64,000 nucleotides of DNA from Candidatus Kouleothrix ribensis (lineage in GTDB: Bacteria > Chloroflexota > Chloroflexia > Chloroflexales > Roseiflexaceae). The stretch covers positions 2,542,001-2,606,000 of the forward strand of contig JADKGW010000001.1 of the NCBI GenBank assembly GCA_016722075.1. Reading direction: 5' to 3'. This document shows positions 8,103-16,167 of this stretch, piece by piece (within the stretch, counting starts at the first letter, position 1; each line of letters begins with the position of its first letter). Below the pieces are notes generated by a model. The model saw only the letters and a program-made list of their open reading frames with translations. It was not told the DNA's origin and made no database searches. The translations under genes were made by a program, and so were the position numbers.

Positions 8103-9936
8103 CGCGCACCTCTCCTAGCGCGCGCATGCGCTCGACGATCCAGACCTCGGGCTGCGGCATGTCGAGTGTGGCGGCCTGATCGGCGGCCTGGCCGGCCTCG
8201 CTATTGATCGAATAAACCCGCACGCGCACCGATTTGCCCTTGAAGCGGCGCAGCCCCTGATCGGACACGCACAGCCACGCGGGCTTGCCCAGCGCGGCAT
8301 AGGTGGCCTGGCTCAGCAGAATATCGGTCTGGAGCTTACGATTGAGCGTCTGGATGCGTGCGCTCAGGTTCACCGCGTCGCCGATCGCGGTATACTCCAT
8401 GCGCCGCGTCGTGCCGATCAGGCCGGCCGTGACCATGCCGGTATTGATGCCGATGCCGGCCACCAACGGCAGCAGCCGCTCGGCGCGCCGGCGCGCGTTC
8501 AGATCGCGCAGGCCATCGCGAATGGCGAGTGCCGCCCGTACCGCCGCCTCGGCGCTGGCCTGCGGTGACTGCAGATCGGCCAGGCCAAACAGCACCAGCG
8601 TCGAATCGCCGCCGAACTTATTGACAATGCCGCCAAACTGATCGGCGGCATCAACCACAATCTGGAAGTAGTCGTTCAGGCCCTGAATCACCGCCGCAGG
8701 ATCCTCCTGCTCGGCCATGGTCGTGAAATCACGCAGATCGGTAAACAGAATCGTCAGCTCTTTGCTCTCGCCGCGCAAGTCGAGCGGCTGGCTCAACACC
8801 AGGCGCGCGACCGTCGGGCTCACGAAGCGGCCGAATACATCGTGCATACGCTCGCGCTCGCGCAGCCCATCGATCATGGTATTGAACGAGGTTGTCAGCG
8901 CCCCGATCTCGTCGCTGGTAGTCACCGGCAGCTGATGCTCGAGGTTGCCGGCGGCCACGCCCTCGGCGGCCTGCACCAGCGCAGTGATCGGGCGGGTGAT
9001 TCGGTGCGAGAGCAGCAGGCCCAGCAGGAAGGTCGCGATCAGCCCCAGCCCGAAGATCGGCAGCAGGCTGAGCTGAGCATCTTCGAACATCGAATCCTGG
9101 CCGGCGGTCGAGATCGCCACGCCAATGAACTGCGGCTGGAGATCGCCGCGCAGCAGCAGCGGCCCAACCACCTCGCCATAGTCGCGGCTGCCGAGCATGA
9201 TCGTGCGGTACTGCGGCTGCCCCTGGCGGGCGGTATCATCGAGCGGCTCGGGCAGCTCGGCGCCTAACGATGTCGCCAGCGGCAGGCCGGCCGCGTCGTA
9301 GAACGTCACATCGGCCAGCGTCGCGCCGCGCCAGCGCTCGACCAGGGTATGCGCGCTCGAGCCAACCAGCAGCGCGCCGGCCAGCTGATCGTCGGCGTAC
9401 ACTGGCGCGACAGTATACAGCACCGCGCCATCCTGGCCGGCGATCAGCTCGACGAACTTATCGCCCTTAGTGTCGCTGAGCTTGCCCAGCACCGCCGCCA
9501 CGCTCGCATGGCTGGCGATTGCCGGGTCGACCGTTAGTGGTACCAGCTCGGAACCCTGGCTGGCGATCCCGAGCACCGGCCGGCCGTCGGTGCCGACCAG
9601 CACGATGCGCTCGATGCGCTGGCTGATCGCAAATGGCGCGATCAGCGCCGCAAGCTTCTGGGTATCGCGGCTGCGCAGAGCCTGCGGCAGGCCGGCCAGG
9701 CGCGCCAGCGTGCGCGCATTATCAACCTGCTCACGCTCGATCTGCACCACGCTATCGCCCACGCGCACGCGTGCATCGGCGACCTGCCGGCTAAACTCGC
9801 TCGTCACCTTCGAGGCCTGCGAGCGCGCAACAATATAGATCGTGGCGAGCGCGAGGATCATCGCGAGGGTCACGTATGGCAGCGTGATCTTGAAGCTCAG
9901 GCGCGGCGCAAAGATACGACGTTGCTGCACAACCAT
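8092..9936 (-). CDS. Membrane class III adenylate/guanylate cyclase with HAMP domain
   Basis: The 614-residue protein has TM1 (about residues 17-37), an extracytoplasmic sensor of ~250 residues with a dCache look, TM2 (LLPIFGLGLIATFLLGLLLS), a HAMP linker (HRITRPITAL to DEIGALTTSFNTMIDGL) and a C-terminal class III cyclase domain. Visible catalytic features are the metal Asp residues in LFTDLRDFT, Lys/Asp in NKFGGDS, and the transition-state Asn/Arg in IGDAVNLSARI; the Lys and Asp favour ATP as substrate. The ATG at 9936 is chosen because GGAG lies five bases upstream. The frame continues another 59 codons into the inverted-repeat element, which I treat as fortuitous. Confidence 0.9.
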   Translation of the reverse strand: MVVQQRRIFAPRLSFKITLPYVTLAMILALATIYIVARSQASKVTSEFSRQVADARVRVGDSVVQIEREQVDNARTLARLAGLPQALRSRDTQKLAALIAPFAISQRIERIVLVGTDGRPVLGIASQGSELVPLTVDPAIASHASVAAVLGKLSDTKGDKFVELIAGQDGAVLYTVAPVYADDQLAGALLVGSSAHTLVERWRGATLADVTFYDAAGLPLATSLGAELPEPLDDTARQGQPQYRTIMLGSRDYGEVVGPLLLRGDLQPQFIGVAISTAGQDSMFEDAQLSLLPIFGLGLIATFLLGLLLSHRITRPITALVQAAEGVAAGNLEHQLPVTTSDEIGALTTSFNTMIDGLRERERMHDVFGRFVSPTVARLVLSQPLDLRGESKELTILFTDLRDFTTMAEQEDPAAVIQGLNDYFQIVVDAADQFGGIVNKFGGDSTLVLFGLADLQSPQASAEAAVRAALAIRDGLRDLNARRRAERLLPLVAGIGINTGMVTAGLIGTTRRMEYTAIGDAVNLSARIQTLNRKLQTDILLSQATYAALGKPAWLCVSDQGLRRFKGKSVRVRVYSINSEAGQAADQAATLDMPQPEVWIVERMRALGEVRDAA

Positions 9937-10399
9937 ACAGACTCCGCTTCGGCCCAATTCAATCACAGGAGTTACGCGGTCGCCCGCGTCTCGGGGCAAT
10001 GCCTGCCTTCGGCAGAGCAGTACGGCATCGTGTGTGTGTTCGGTGGTGCGCTCGTAGCGCGCCAAACCGAAAACGCGAGAACAGAAACGTCCCATGCTGC
10101 CGCAGGCAAACACGCCGACTGCGTAACTCCTGTCAATCAGGGATGTAATGCAAACAGCTGCTTACAGCAAAGTGCTCAGGCATTGCGCCGGTGTACCAGC
10201 GCACGATCGCGTAGACGCGACGAATGTTGCCGGCTGGCTCCGGCAGGCTGCCCATAGCAATAGAGTAGTGTGTTAGAACAAGTGTACCTCTCAACGATCG
10301 GCACGACAATCGTTTTGGATTACCAGGTGGTTACATGGTCGCCGATTATGATGACAATATTATGAACTGCGGGGGTCGGGCAGGTAAGATTTTTCTGGG
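9937..10399. other. Intergenic region carrying an inverted-repeat element
   Basis: This stretch lies between the cyclase gene and the saccharopine-dehydrogenase-like gene, both on the minus strand. Bases 9965-10133 are the inverted-repeat element listed separately. The rest (10134-10399) shows no convincing gene or clear promoter. Confidence 0.6.
9965..10133 (-). mobile_element. MITE-like element, copy 1
   Basis: The element is bounded by exact 13-base inverted repeats, ACAGGAGTTACGC at 9965-9977 and its complement at 10121-10133, with imperfect similarity continuing inward (GGTCG/AGTCG) and outward. Read on the minus strand it aligns along its full length with 52239-52414. Shared internal blocks include GCCTGCGGCAGCATGG, GTTTTCGGTTT and CTCTGCCGAAGGCAG, which form nested hairpins. 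It encodes no transposase. This is the structure of a miniature inverted-repeat transposable element. It sits 28 bases upstream of the cyclase start. Confidence 0.8.
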
Positions 10400-11455
10400 C
10401 TACGGCAGGTCGGCCAGCTCGACGCCGGGGAATTGGCGGATGAAATCGGCGCCATAGGCCCGCGCGGGCGTCTGAAAGCCGGCTGGCGCCTGCCCGGCCA
10501 GCACGCGCTCGACGATCGCCAGCGCGGTCAGCGCGGTGAGCGTGTAGCCCTCGGGTGCGCGCATGCGCGCGGCACAGCGCCGCCCGGCCGGATCGGACAC
10601 TTCGCCCCACAGCAGGCTCAGCCCGGCCGCGCGCTCGGCATCGCTTGGGCCGGCCGGCTGCAAGCGGATCAGCCGCTTAAGCAGGCGCTGGCCTGGATCA
10701 CTGGCCAGCAGCCAGCCCAGCGGGCGCCCGAGCGCCATCAGCCAGCGCGCCGACGCGCCTAACGTCGCGTAGACCTCAATGTTCGGAATGCCGGTACTGT
10801 AATAGGCCGTCGCGACATCGCCCCACGGCAGCGCCACGGTATCGACCGGCCCGCGCCCAAAGTCGATCGCGCGTACCGGCGGCGGGCCGTGCAGTTCGAC
10901 AAGCCGGCCGTCACGGCGCAGCATGCCCCCACGGTGCAGGTTCTCGACTGCGGTGGTGGCAGTACCCCACGAGACCCGCCCGAGCGCCTGGAATGCCAGC
11001 GTCAGCCGTTGCGCCTCGGGCATGCGCTGCTTCAAATGCAGCGCCAGGCAATCCGACGGCACCACGTCGAAGCCGGCGCCCGGCAGCAGCATGATCCCGG
11101 CCGCCTGGGCCTGGGCATCGCGGCGCGCCAGATCCTCGAACACCGCAATCTCGCCAGTGATATCGAGGTAGTGTGTGCCGGTGCGCAGGCAGCTCTCGGC
11201 CATCGGCCGCGCGGTATGCGCAAACGGGCCGGCGCAGTGCAGCACAAGCGCCACGTCGGCCAGCGCAGCATCGAGCGCAGCCGCGTCGCCCAGCGCGAAC
11301 GTGCGCGGCGCCAGGCCGTGCCGCGCGGCCACGGCCGCAACTGCGGCGTGCGTACGGCCGGCCACGATCGGGCGCATGCCGCGCTCGGCCGCCATGCGCG
11401 TGATCAGCGCCCCGGTGTAGCCGTTTGCTCCATAGATCATCCATGCTTGGGTCAT
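10400..11455 (-). CDS. Saccharopine dehydrogenase-like NAD(P)-binding protein
   Basis: The 351-residue protein opens with a Rossmann motif, IYGANGYTG (residues 7-15), then AGRTHAAV and the HCAGPFAHTARPMAESCLRTG segment typical of saccharopine-dehydrogenase-like/trans-acting enoyl reductase proteins. A later PGAGFDVVPSDCLA motif also fits. These proteins are usually oxidoreductases acting on lipids or polyketides; the substrate cannot be told. The start at 11455 begins directly at the Rossmann strand; the frame upstream runs into a GC-rich hairpin and is rejected. It is transcribed alone on the minus strand. Confidence 0.82.
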   Translation of the reverse strand: MTQAWMIYGANGYTGALITRMAAERGMRPIVAGRTHAAVAAVAARHGLAPRTFALGDAAALDAALADVALVLHCAGPFAHTARPMAESCLRTGTHYLDITGEIAVFEDLARRDAQAQAAGIMLLPGAGFDVVPSDCLALHLKQRMPEAQRLTLAFQALGRVSWGTATTAVENLHRGGMLRRDGRLVELHGPPPVRAIDFGRGPVDTVALPWGDVATAYYSTGIPNIEVYATLGASARWLMALGRPLGWLLASDPGQRLLKRLIRLQPAGPSDAERAAGLSLLWGEVSDPAGRRCAARMRAPEGYTLTALTALAIVERVLAGQAPAGFQTPARAYGADFIRQFPGVELADLP

Positions 11456-11564
11456 GCGGTATACCTCAGTGTCGGCGCGGCTCAATACGCGCCTTGCGAA
11501 TCCATACCTGTGCTCCTGAGCAGATCTGGAGCGGCCGAAGGCCTTTCTAGGCCGGCCCAGTTTG

Positions 11565-11592
11565 GGTTTCGGGGCGGCGCAGCTGCCCCGCC
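11565..11592. repeat. GC-rich hairpin repeat (copy shared with 36867-36894)
   Basis: The complement of this stretch contains GGCAGCTGCGCCGCC flanked by G and C runs and ending in CGAAACC. Nearly the same sequence occurs at 36867-36894 on the opposite strand, and a looser relative at 29353-29378. It folds into a hairpin with GGGGC/GCCCC arms and looks like a small interspersed palindromic repeat. Confidence 0.6.
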
Positions 11593-11605
11593 CACCATCT
11601 GCCGA

Positions 11606-11634
11606 TTGACGGCGCATGCAGGAAGCACTATACT
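11606..11634 (+). promoter_or_regulatory. Sigma70-type promoter for the M29-like gene
   Basis: TTGACG at 11606-11611 is followed by a 17-base spacer and TATACT at 11629-11634. The predicted start near 11641 gives a leader of about 83 bases before the ATG at 11724. Confidence 0.75.
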
Positions 11635-11723
11635 AGCGCGTATCGCCGATCGATGTCCATGCTGAAGCACCAGAGCAGCGTCGCTCTGGTGTCGCTTGTT
11701 TTTCCTCACTCCAAGGATGTGCG

Positions 11724-12824
11724 ATGATTGACTTACAGAAGCTCTTCACTGATGTGTTCGACCCACAGCCTGGTGAGATCGCGCTGGTGTTGATCGATAC
11801 GCCGCATAGCTCGCTGCCCGACACGGCGGGTTGGGCCGAGCGCCGGACGATGGCGATACGCTGGCATGCCGCGCTGACGCAACTTGCCATCGCGCGCAGA
11901 TTCGAAGTGCTGCCAATTGTGAGCTTCCCGGCCACAGGCGCACACAACGCCCAACTGCCCGCGATTGGCAGCCAGGCCGGGCAGCCGGTGGCCCTGGCCG
12001 GCCTGGCCGATCGGGCCAGCCTGGCGCTGGCGTTGACTCAGTTCTCGGCGTCGGCGCCGCTGATTGGCTGGACGCAGCGTGCGCCGCGGCTGCGCGTCGC
12101 TTCGATGCCGCTGGTATCGCCGGCGATGGAAAGCAGCGCGCTCACCGCCGACTATAGCGCGCTGGCCCGTGTGTGCGCGCACCTGCGCCAGCGCCTCAGC
12201 GCCGCACAGGCCGCCCGGATCAGCTTTTCGAACGGCGATACACTGCTGCTCGATCTGCGCTTTCGCGAAGCATACGCCGACGACGGCCAACTCAGGCCTG
12301 GCACAACGCTGCCGCGCGTGGTGAACCTGCCCAGCGGCGAGGCGTACAGCGCGGTGTACGAAGGCGAGCATGCGGGCATGCCCAGCCGCACCCACGGCGT
12401 ACTGCCGGTGGTGTGGCGCGGCGAGATCGTGCGCCTCGAGATCGCCCATAACCAGGTGATCGACGTGCTGAGCCGCAGTGAGGCTGCTACTGATTTGCGT
12501 AACTTTCTTGCGCTCGACGGCGCGCGCCGCAACGTGGCCGAGCTTGGGCTGGGCTGCAACCCGCGCGCACGTGTGTCGGGCAATCCGATCGAGGACGAAA
12601 AGGCCGGCCCACATATCGCGCTTGGGCGCAGCGAGCACATTGGTGGTATCACCGGGCCGGGCGCTTTCGAGGATCCGCGCCACGTCTGGCATTATGATTT
12701 CGTGTATGCGCGCGCCAGCCCACTGCATATGGCCGAGCTAACGCTGATCGGTAGCGACAACCAGCACGATCTGCTGGTATACCAGGGTGAATACCTGGTG
12801 AGCACGATCGCGCACGCGAGCTAG
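11724..12824 (+). CDS. M29-like (aminopeptidase T) family protein
   Basis: The 366-residue cytoplasmic protein resembles thermophilic aminopeptidases of family M29. The C-terminal half has ELGLGCNP, then GNPIEDEKAGPHIALG, which carry the Glu, Glu and His residues that bind the metal pair in this family, and a HVWHYDFVYAR segment near the end. The N-terminal half is less typical, so substrate range may differ. The ATG has AAGGA nine bases upstream and a strong promoter at 11606-11634. It converges with the SEC-C gene, whose stop lies only seven bases away on the other strand. Confidence 0.75.
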   Translation: MIDLQKLFTDVFDPQPGEIALVLIDTPHSSLPDTAGWAERRTMAIRWHAALTQLAIARRFEVLPIVSFPATGAHNAQLPAIGSQAGQPVALAGLADRASLALALTQFSASAPLIGWTQRAPRLRVASMPLVSPAMESSALTADYSALARVCAHLRQRLSAAQAARISFSNGDTLLLDLRFREAYADDGQLRPGTTLPRVVNLPSGEAYSAVYEGEHAGMPSRTHGVLPVVWRGEIVRLEIAHNQVIDVLSRSEAATDLRNFLALDGARRNVAELGLGCNPRARVSGNPIEDEKAGPHIALGRSEHIGGITGPGAFEDPRHVWHYDFVYARASPLHMAELTLIGSDNQHDLLVYQGEYLVSTIAHAS

Positions 12825-12831
12825 CGCCAGC

Positions 12832-13671
12832 CTACTCGTCGGCGCCGCCCTTGCCGATGCCGAGCGACTCGCCGGCCAGCTTCAGCGACACGCGCGTCTG
12901 CGTGATGATATCTTCGAGCAACGATGGGTTCGGCTCCTCGACCGGCAGCTGCATCACGAAGTGGTTGTATAGCTCCGAGCGGCTCTGCAGCAGCTCGGGC
13001 CAGCCGGCTGCCGGGGTGTCGCGCTGTAGCGCTTCAAGATGCAGCCCCAGGAACTCGCGCAGCTTCACGCGGGTGTCTTCGGTCAGGTGGGCGGCCGCGC
13101 CGGCGATAAAGTACGATGCCCCCGACGGCACCAGGTGGGCCACCATCACCTCGTCGGGGCGCAGCCGCCGCGAGCCAGCGTGATCGACCAGCTCGAGCTG
13201 CGTGCCGTCGATCAGGTCGGTCATGGTCATGCCCTGGCCCTTCTTGATATTGCTGATCTCGTAGGCGCGCAGCCGCACCGGCGTCCACTGGCCCAGCAAA
13301 CGCACCTCTTCGGGCGTCAGGTCGGCCGTGGCGGTGCCGGCGGCCAGCCGCTCGACCAGTGTCGTGCCGTCCTCGAGCAGATAGTCGAATGCGAACCAGG
13401 TCAGAAATCGCTCGGCGCCGCGGCCCTCGAGCTCATCGAGCTCGCTCAGCTGATCGAGCGTGTACTTGCCGTTCCAGAAGCGCTGGTAGGCCTGCGGCAC
13501 CGCGTCGGTCTGCTCCTCGGCGGCGACAATAATCTTGGGCAAGAGCGTATCGACCGCGCGGTGCAGCCGCAGCTGCTCAGCCTGGGCCGCCTCTTCGATC
13601 GGCAGGTGACAGAACTTATATTTCTTGCCGCTGCCGCACGGGCACGGGTCGTTGCGTCCAAGCTTGGGCAT
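12832..13671 (-). CDS. SEC-C zinc-motif protein
   Basis: The 279-residue protein starts MPKLGRNDPCPCGSGKKYKFCH, the SEC-C motif whose Cys-x-Cys...Cys-His binds zinc and is found at the C terminus of SecA and in many ribosome- or protein-interacting proteins. The rest is mostly alpha-helical and acidic with no recognised catalytic motif. The start at 13671 is preceded by GGAGG at about five bases; an in-frame ATG seven codons upstream is less likely. Function is unknown; a role as adaptor binding nucleic acid or the translocase is only a guess. Confidence 0.8.
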   Translation of the reverse strand: MPKLGRNDPCPCGSGKKYKFCHLPIEEAAQAEQLRLHRAVDTLLPKIIVAAEEQTDAVPQAYQRFWNGKYTLDQLSELDELEGRGAERFLTWFAFDYLLEDGTTLVERLAAGTATADLTPEEVRLLGQWTPVRLRAYEISNIKKGQGMTMTDLIDGTQLELVDHAGSRRLRPDEVMVAHLVPSGASYFIAGAAAHLTEDTRVKLREFLGLHLEALQRDTPAAGWPELLQSRSELYNHFVMQLPVEEPNPSLLEDIITQTRVSLKLAGESLGIGKGGADE

Positions 13672-13788
13672 ACAACCTCCAATTGCCTTCACAATGCAGA
13701 ACTACGCTGGCGCGAGCGGCCGGCGGGCACACACAAGCCGCCGGCATATGCCGACGGCTGAATAATAGCACAGATCGTCTGGGGTGTG

Positions 13789-14994
13789 TCAGCGGATGGC
13801 GCGCGGCGCGGCGGCGGGCGGCGCACCTAGCACCAGTTCGCTCGGGCGCACCAGCGGCAGCGCCAGGCTAAACGTTGCGCCCTGGCCCGGCGCACTGCGC
13901 AGCGTCAGCGTGCCGCCATGGCTCTCGGCCAGCGCGCGGCTGATGCTCAGGCCGAAGCCATGGCCACCCTCGCACGGGCCACTCGGCTGCTGGAAGATGT
14001 GCGCCTGGTGCTCGAGCGCGATGCCGTGGCCGCTATCGGCCACCTCGATGATGCCCTGGCCCGCAGTGCAGGCGCTGCTGATCCGCAGCGTACCGCCGCC
14101 CGGCATGGCCTCGATCGCATTGATAATCAGGTTGACCAGCACCTCGCGGATGTCGGCGGCGTTTGCGCGCACCTGCGGTGCGGCATGCAGCACACAGCGC
14201 AGCTGGATGTCGGCCCGTGTATCCCAGAATGGCCGCGTGACCTCGATCGCGTCGCGGGCCAACGCCGCCAGCTCAACCACCAGGCCCTGCGGCACGCTAT
14301 CGGCCGACTTGAGCGTAATCAGCCGGCGCAGCAGCGCATGCCCGTCGGCGGCGGCACACAGAATCGCGCGCAGGTCGGGCTGGAGTGGCGCGGGCGCCAG
14401 GGCTTGCAGCAGCTGCGTACGGCCGATCACCGAGGCCAGCAGGTTGCCGATGTCGTGCGCGGTGCCTACGGCCAGCGTGGCGCGCAGGCGCAGCTCTTCG
14501 TGCAGGTGCAGCCGGCGCTCGAGCGCGGCGAGCATGTCGTCGCGCTGCACCTGTTGGTCGCGGCCATGCTCGTGCAGCAGGCGCAGGGCCGTAAGCGCGG
14601 CCAGCTGGCCGGCCAGCGCCAGCGCGGTGTCGTCGAGCGCGGCGTGGCGGCGCGCCAGCGCCAGCCAACCCAGGCAGCGCCCGGCGCCGTTCAGCGGTTG
14701 CATGGCCACCGCGCGATAGCCACAGCTCGCCAGCCATTCGGCGAACGGCTCGGCACCGCGCCCAGCCGCCGCAGGCACCTCGGGCGCTGGGGCGTCGCCG
14801 AGCAGCGGCAGGCAGATCCCGTCGGCCCAATCGCGCACCAGCAGATCGACGCGCGTCCCCGGCAGCAGGCGCGGCAGCGCGCGGCACAGCGTGGCGAAGA
14901 ACGAGCGGCTATCGCCGGCCTCGGCGAGCGCGAGCATCAGCGCAGCCAGATCGGCCGGTGCGTAGAGCGAGTCGCCGTCGCGGCCGGTGGTCAT
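13789..14994 (-). CDS. Soluble histidine kinase with GAF-like sensor
   Basis: The 401-residue protein has no membrane segment. Residues ~20-145 look like a GAF sensor. The phospho-acceptor His is His180 in TAHDIGNLLASVIG. The ATPase part shows the N box (LVNLIINAIEAMPGGG), the G1 box (EVADSGHGI), and GHGFGLSISRALAESHGG. A HDIGN rather than HEINN/HELRN core is slightly unusual. The start at 14994 is 16 bases after the stop of the DUF5317 gene, so kinase, DUF5317 protein and the 41-aa peptide form one minus-strand operon. No response regulator is adjacent. Confidence 0.85.
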   Translation of the reverse strand: MTTGRDGDSLYAPADLAALMLALAEAGDSRSFFATLCRALPRLLPGTRVDLLVRDWADGICLPLLGDAPAPEVPAAAGRGAEPFAEWLASCGYRAVAMQPLNGAGRCLGWLALARRHAALDDTALALAGQLAALTALRLLHEHGRDQQVQRDDMLAALERRLHLHEELRLRATLAVGTAHDIGNLLASVIGRTQLLQALAPAPLQPDLRAILCAAADGHALLRRLITLKSADSVPQGLVVELAALARDAIEVTRPFWDTRADIQLRCVLHAAPQVRANAADIREVLVNLIINAIEAMPGGGTLRISSACTAGQGIIEVADSGHGIALEHQAHIFQQPSGPCEGGHGFGLSISRALAESHGGTLTLRSAPGQGATFSLALPLVRPSELVLGAPPAAAPRAIR

Positions 14995-15010
14995 AGCGGG
15001 CACGCCGCGA

Positions 15011-15805
15011 TCAGGCCACACCATCGACGATGTCGGCCAGATCGGCGAGAAACTCGCCGACCGTGCTGGTGCGCGCGCGAATATCGGCCAGGGTCGCGCG
15101 GTCGCGCGCGTCGAGCGCGAGCACATAGTGCGGGTGCAGCGCCGCCGCGTCGAGCGGATCGCGCAGCAGGCTCTCGGCCACCGAGCGGTTGGCGGCGGCC
15201 AGCAGCGCCAGCCGCGTCAGCGCCGGCCGGGTGCTCTGCCCCTGGATCAGTCGGGCGCGCGGCTCGGGCGCGGTCGCTGTGCGAGCCATCATCATGGGTT
15301 GCAGCCTTTCGTATTGATTGCTAAAAAGAAGCCACCAGAGCAGCCCGATCGCCACGACAATATCACCAGGGCTAACGACATACGTGGCCACGCCGGCCGG
15401 TAGCACCAGCCAGTCGCCCAGCAGGCCCAGCAGCGCAGTCTGCACGGCCAGATCCTTCGAGCCGGCCAGCAGCATGCCGGGCGCCGCCGTCACCCCGATC
15501 CGCGCCAGCGTGGCGGTGTGGATCGGCATCGCGCCACCGTTCAGCGCCATCACCAGCATGTTCATCACCACGCCGACCGAGATCGCCGGCACGCCGGCAA
15601 GCGCGAAGTTGCACCGACACCAGATCAATACTGCTACCACCGAAACCACGAACATGGCGGGCAGCCGAATACCAAGCAGCATGCCCAGCTGCGGCACTGC
15701 GGCAATCGCCAGCAGCAAGCTATAGCGCGGCCAGGCCGGGGCGCGCCAGAACGCCAGCGCTGCGCCGGCCAGCGCTACAGCCAGGTAGAGCAGTAGCACC
15801 GCCAT
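15011..15805 (-). CDS. DUF5317 integral membrane protein with leader-like C-terminal domain
   Basis: The 264-residue protein has five to six hydrophobic segments in its first ~185 residues and the conserved NGGAMPIHTATLARIGV stretch that marks DUF5317. After a short linker, the last ~75 residues form a soluble domain with the pattern LLRDPLDAAALHPHYVLALD, DRATLADIRART and EFLADLADIV. This resembles the leader-like Os1348/Franean1_4349 families linked to peptide natural products; that similarity is by eye only. The ATG at 15805 lies four bases after the stop of the 41-aa peptide gene, and the kinase follows 16 bases downstream. Confidence 0.75.
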   Translation of the reverse strand: MAVLLLYLAVALAGAALAFWRAPAWPRYSLLLAIAAVPQLGMLLGIRLPAMFVVSVVAVLIWCRCNFALAGVPAISVGVVMNMLVMALNGGAMPIHTATLARIGVTAAPGMLLAGSKDLAVQTALLGLLGDWLVLPAGVATYVVSPGDIVVAIGLLWWLLFSNQYERLQPMMMARTATAPEPRARLIQGQSTRPALTRLALLAAANRSVAESLLRDPLDAAALHPHYVLALDARDRATLADIRARTSTVGEFLADLADIVDGVA

Positions 15806-15809
15806 GGGC

Positions 15810-15935
15810 TTAGCGCCCGCTGAGCGTAATGCTCGCGCCGCGCACACCGGGCGGGCCATACGGGGCCGTGCCCGCCAGCAGTAGGCCGCCAACCACCAGG
15901 GCCGCCGCAATTGCACGCACAAGTTTGGTCTTCAT
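15810..15935 (-). CDS. 41-residue peptide with signal-sequence-like N terminus
   Basis: Reading the minus strand from ATG at 15935 gives 41 codons and a TAA. The N terminus is basic (MKTKLVR), followed by a hydrophobic core (AIAAALVVGGLLLAG) and a polar tail (TAPYGPPGVRGASITLSGR). AGGAG lies eight bases before the ATG, a better ribosome site than most genes here. The stop is four bases from the DUF5317 start, so it is the first gene of a three-gene operon. It could be a secreted or membrane peptide; a signalling role is inference from the kinase in the operon. Cleavage after LLLAGTA would release about 18 residues. Confidence 0.65.
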   Translation of the reverse strand: MKTKLVRAIAAALVVGGLLLAGTAPYGPPGVRGASITLSGR

Positions 15936-16167
15936 TGGGTATACTCCTGCTAGGTTAGGCCATCGCCACATCTCTGCGCCACCATAGCCGGCACCGTTGA
16001 CTCGCAGTTGACCGCCGGTTGACTCGCGGCGCGGCTACGCCTGGCGATAGTAGCGGCCCAGCTCCGCCGATGGCTTGCCCTGGCCGATTCGGTCTGCTAT
16101 ACTGAGCCTGCCCGCGAAACGTAAGATCCCGGCGTGCAACCCACGCCCGACGCCCAAGGAGCGGCGC

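Noticed and set aside
13918..15324. 468-codon plus-strand frame opposite the kinase and DUF5317 genes
   Set aside because: It is antisense to well supported genes and reads as Arg/Gln-rich low-complexity protein with no domain.
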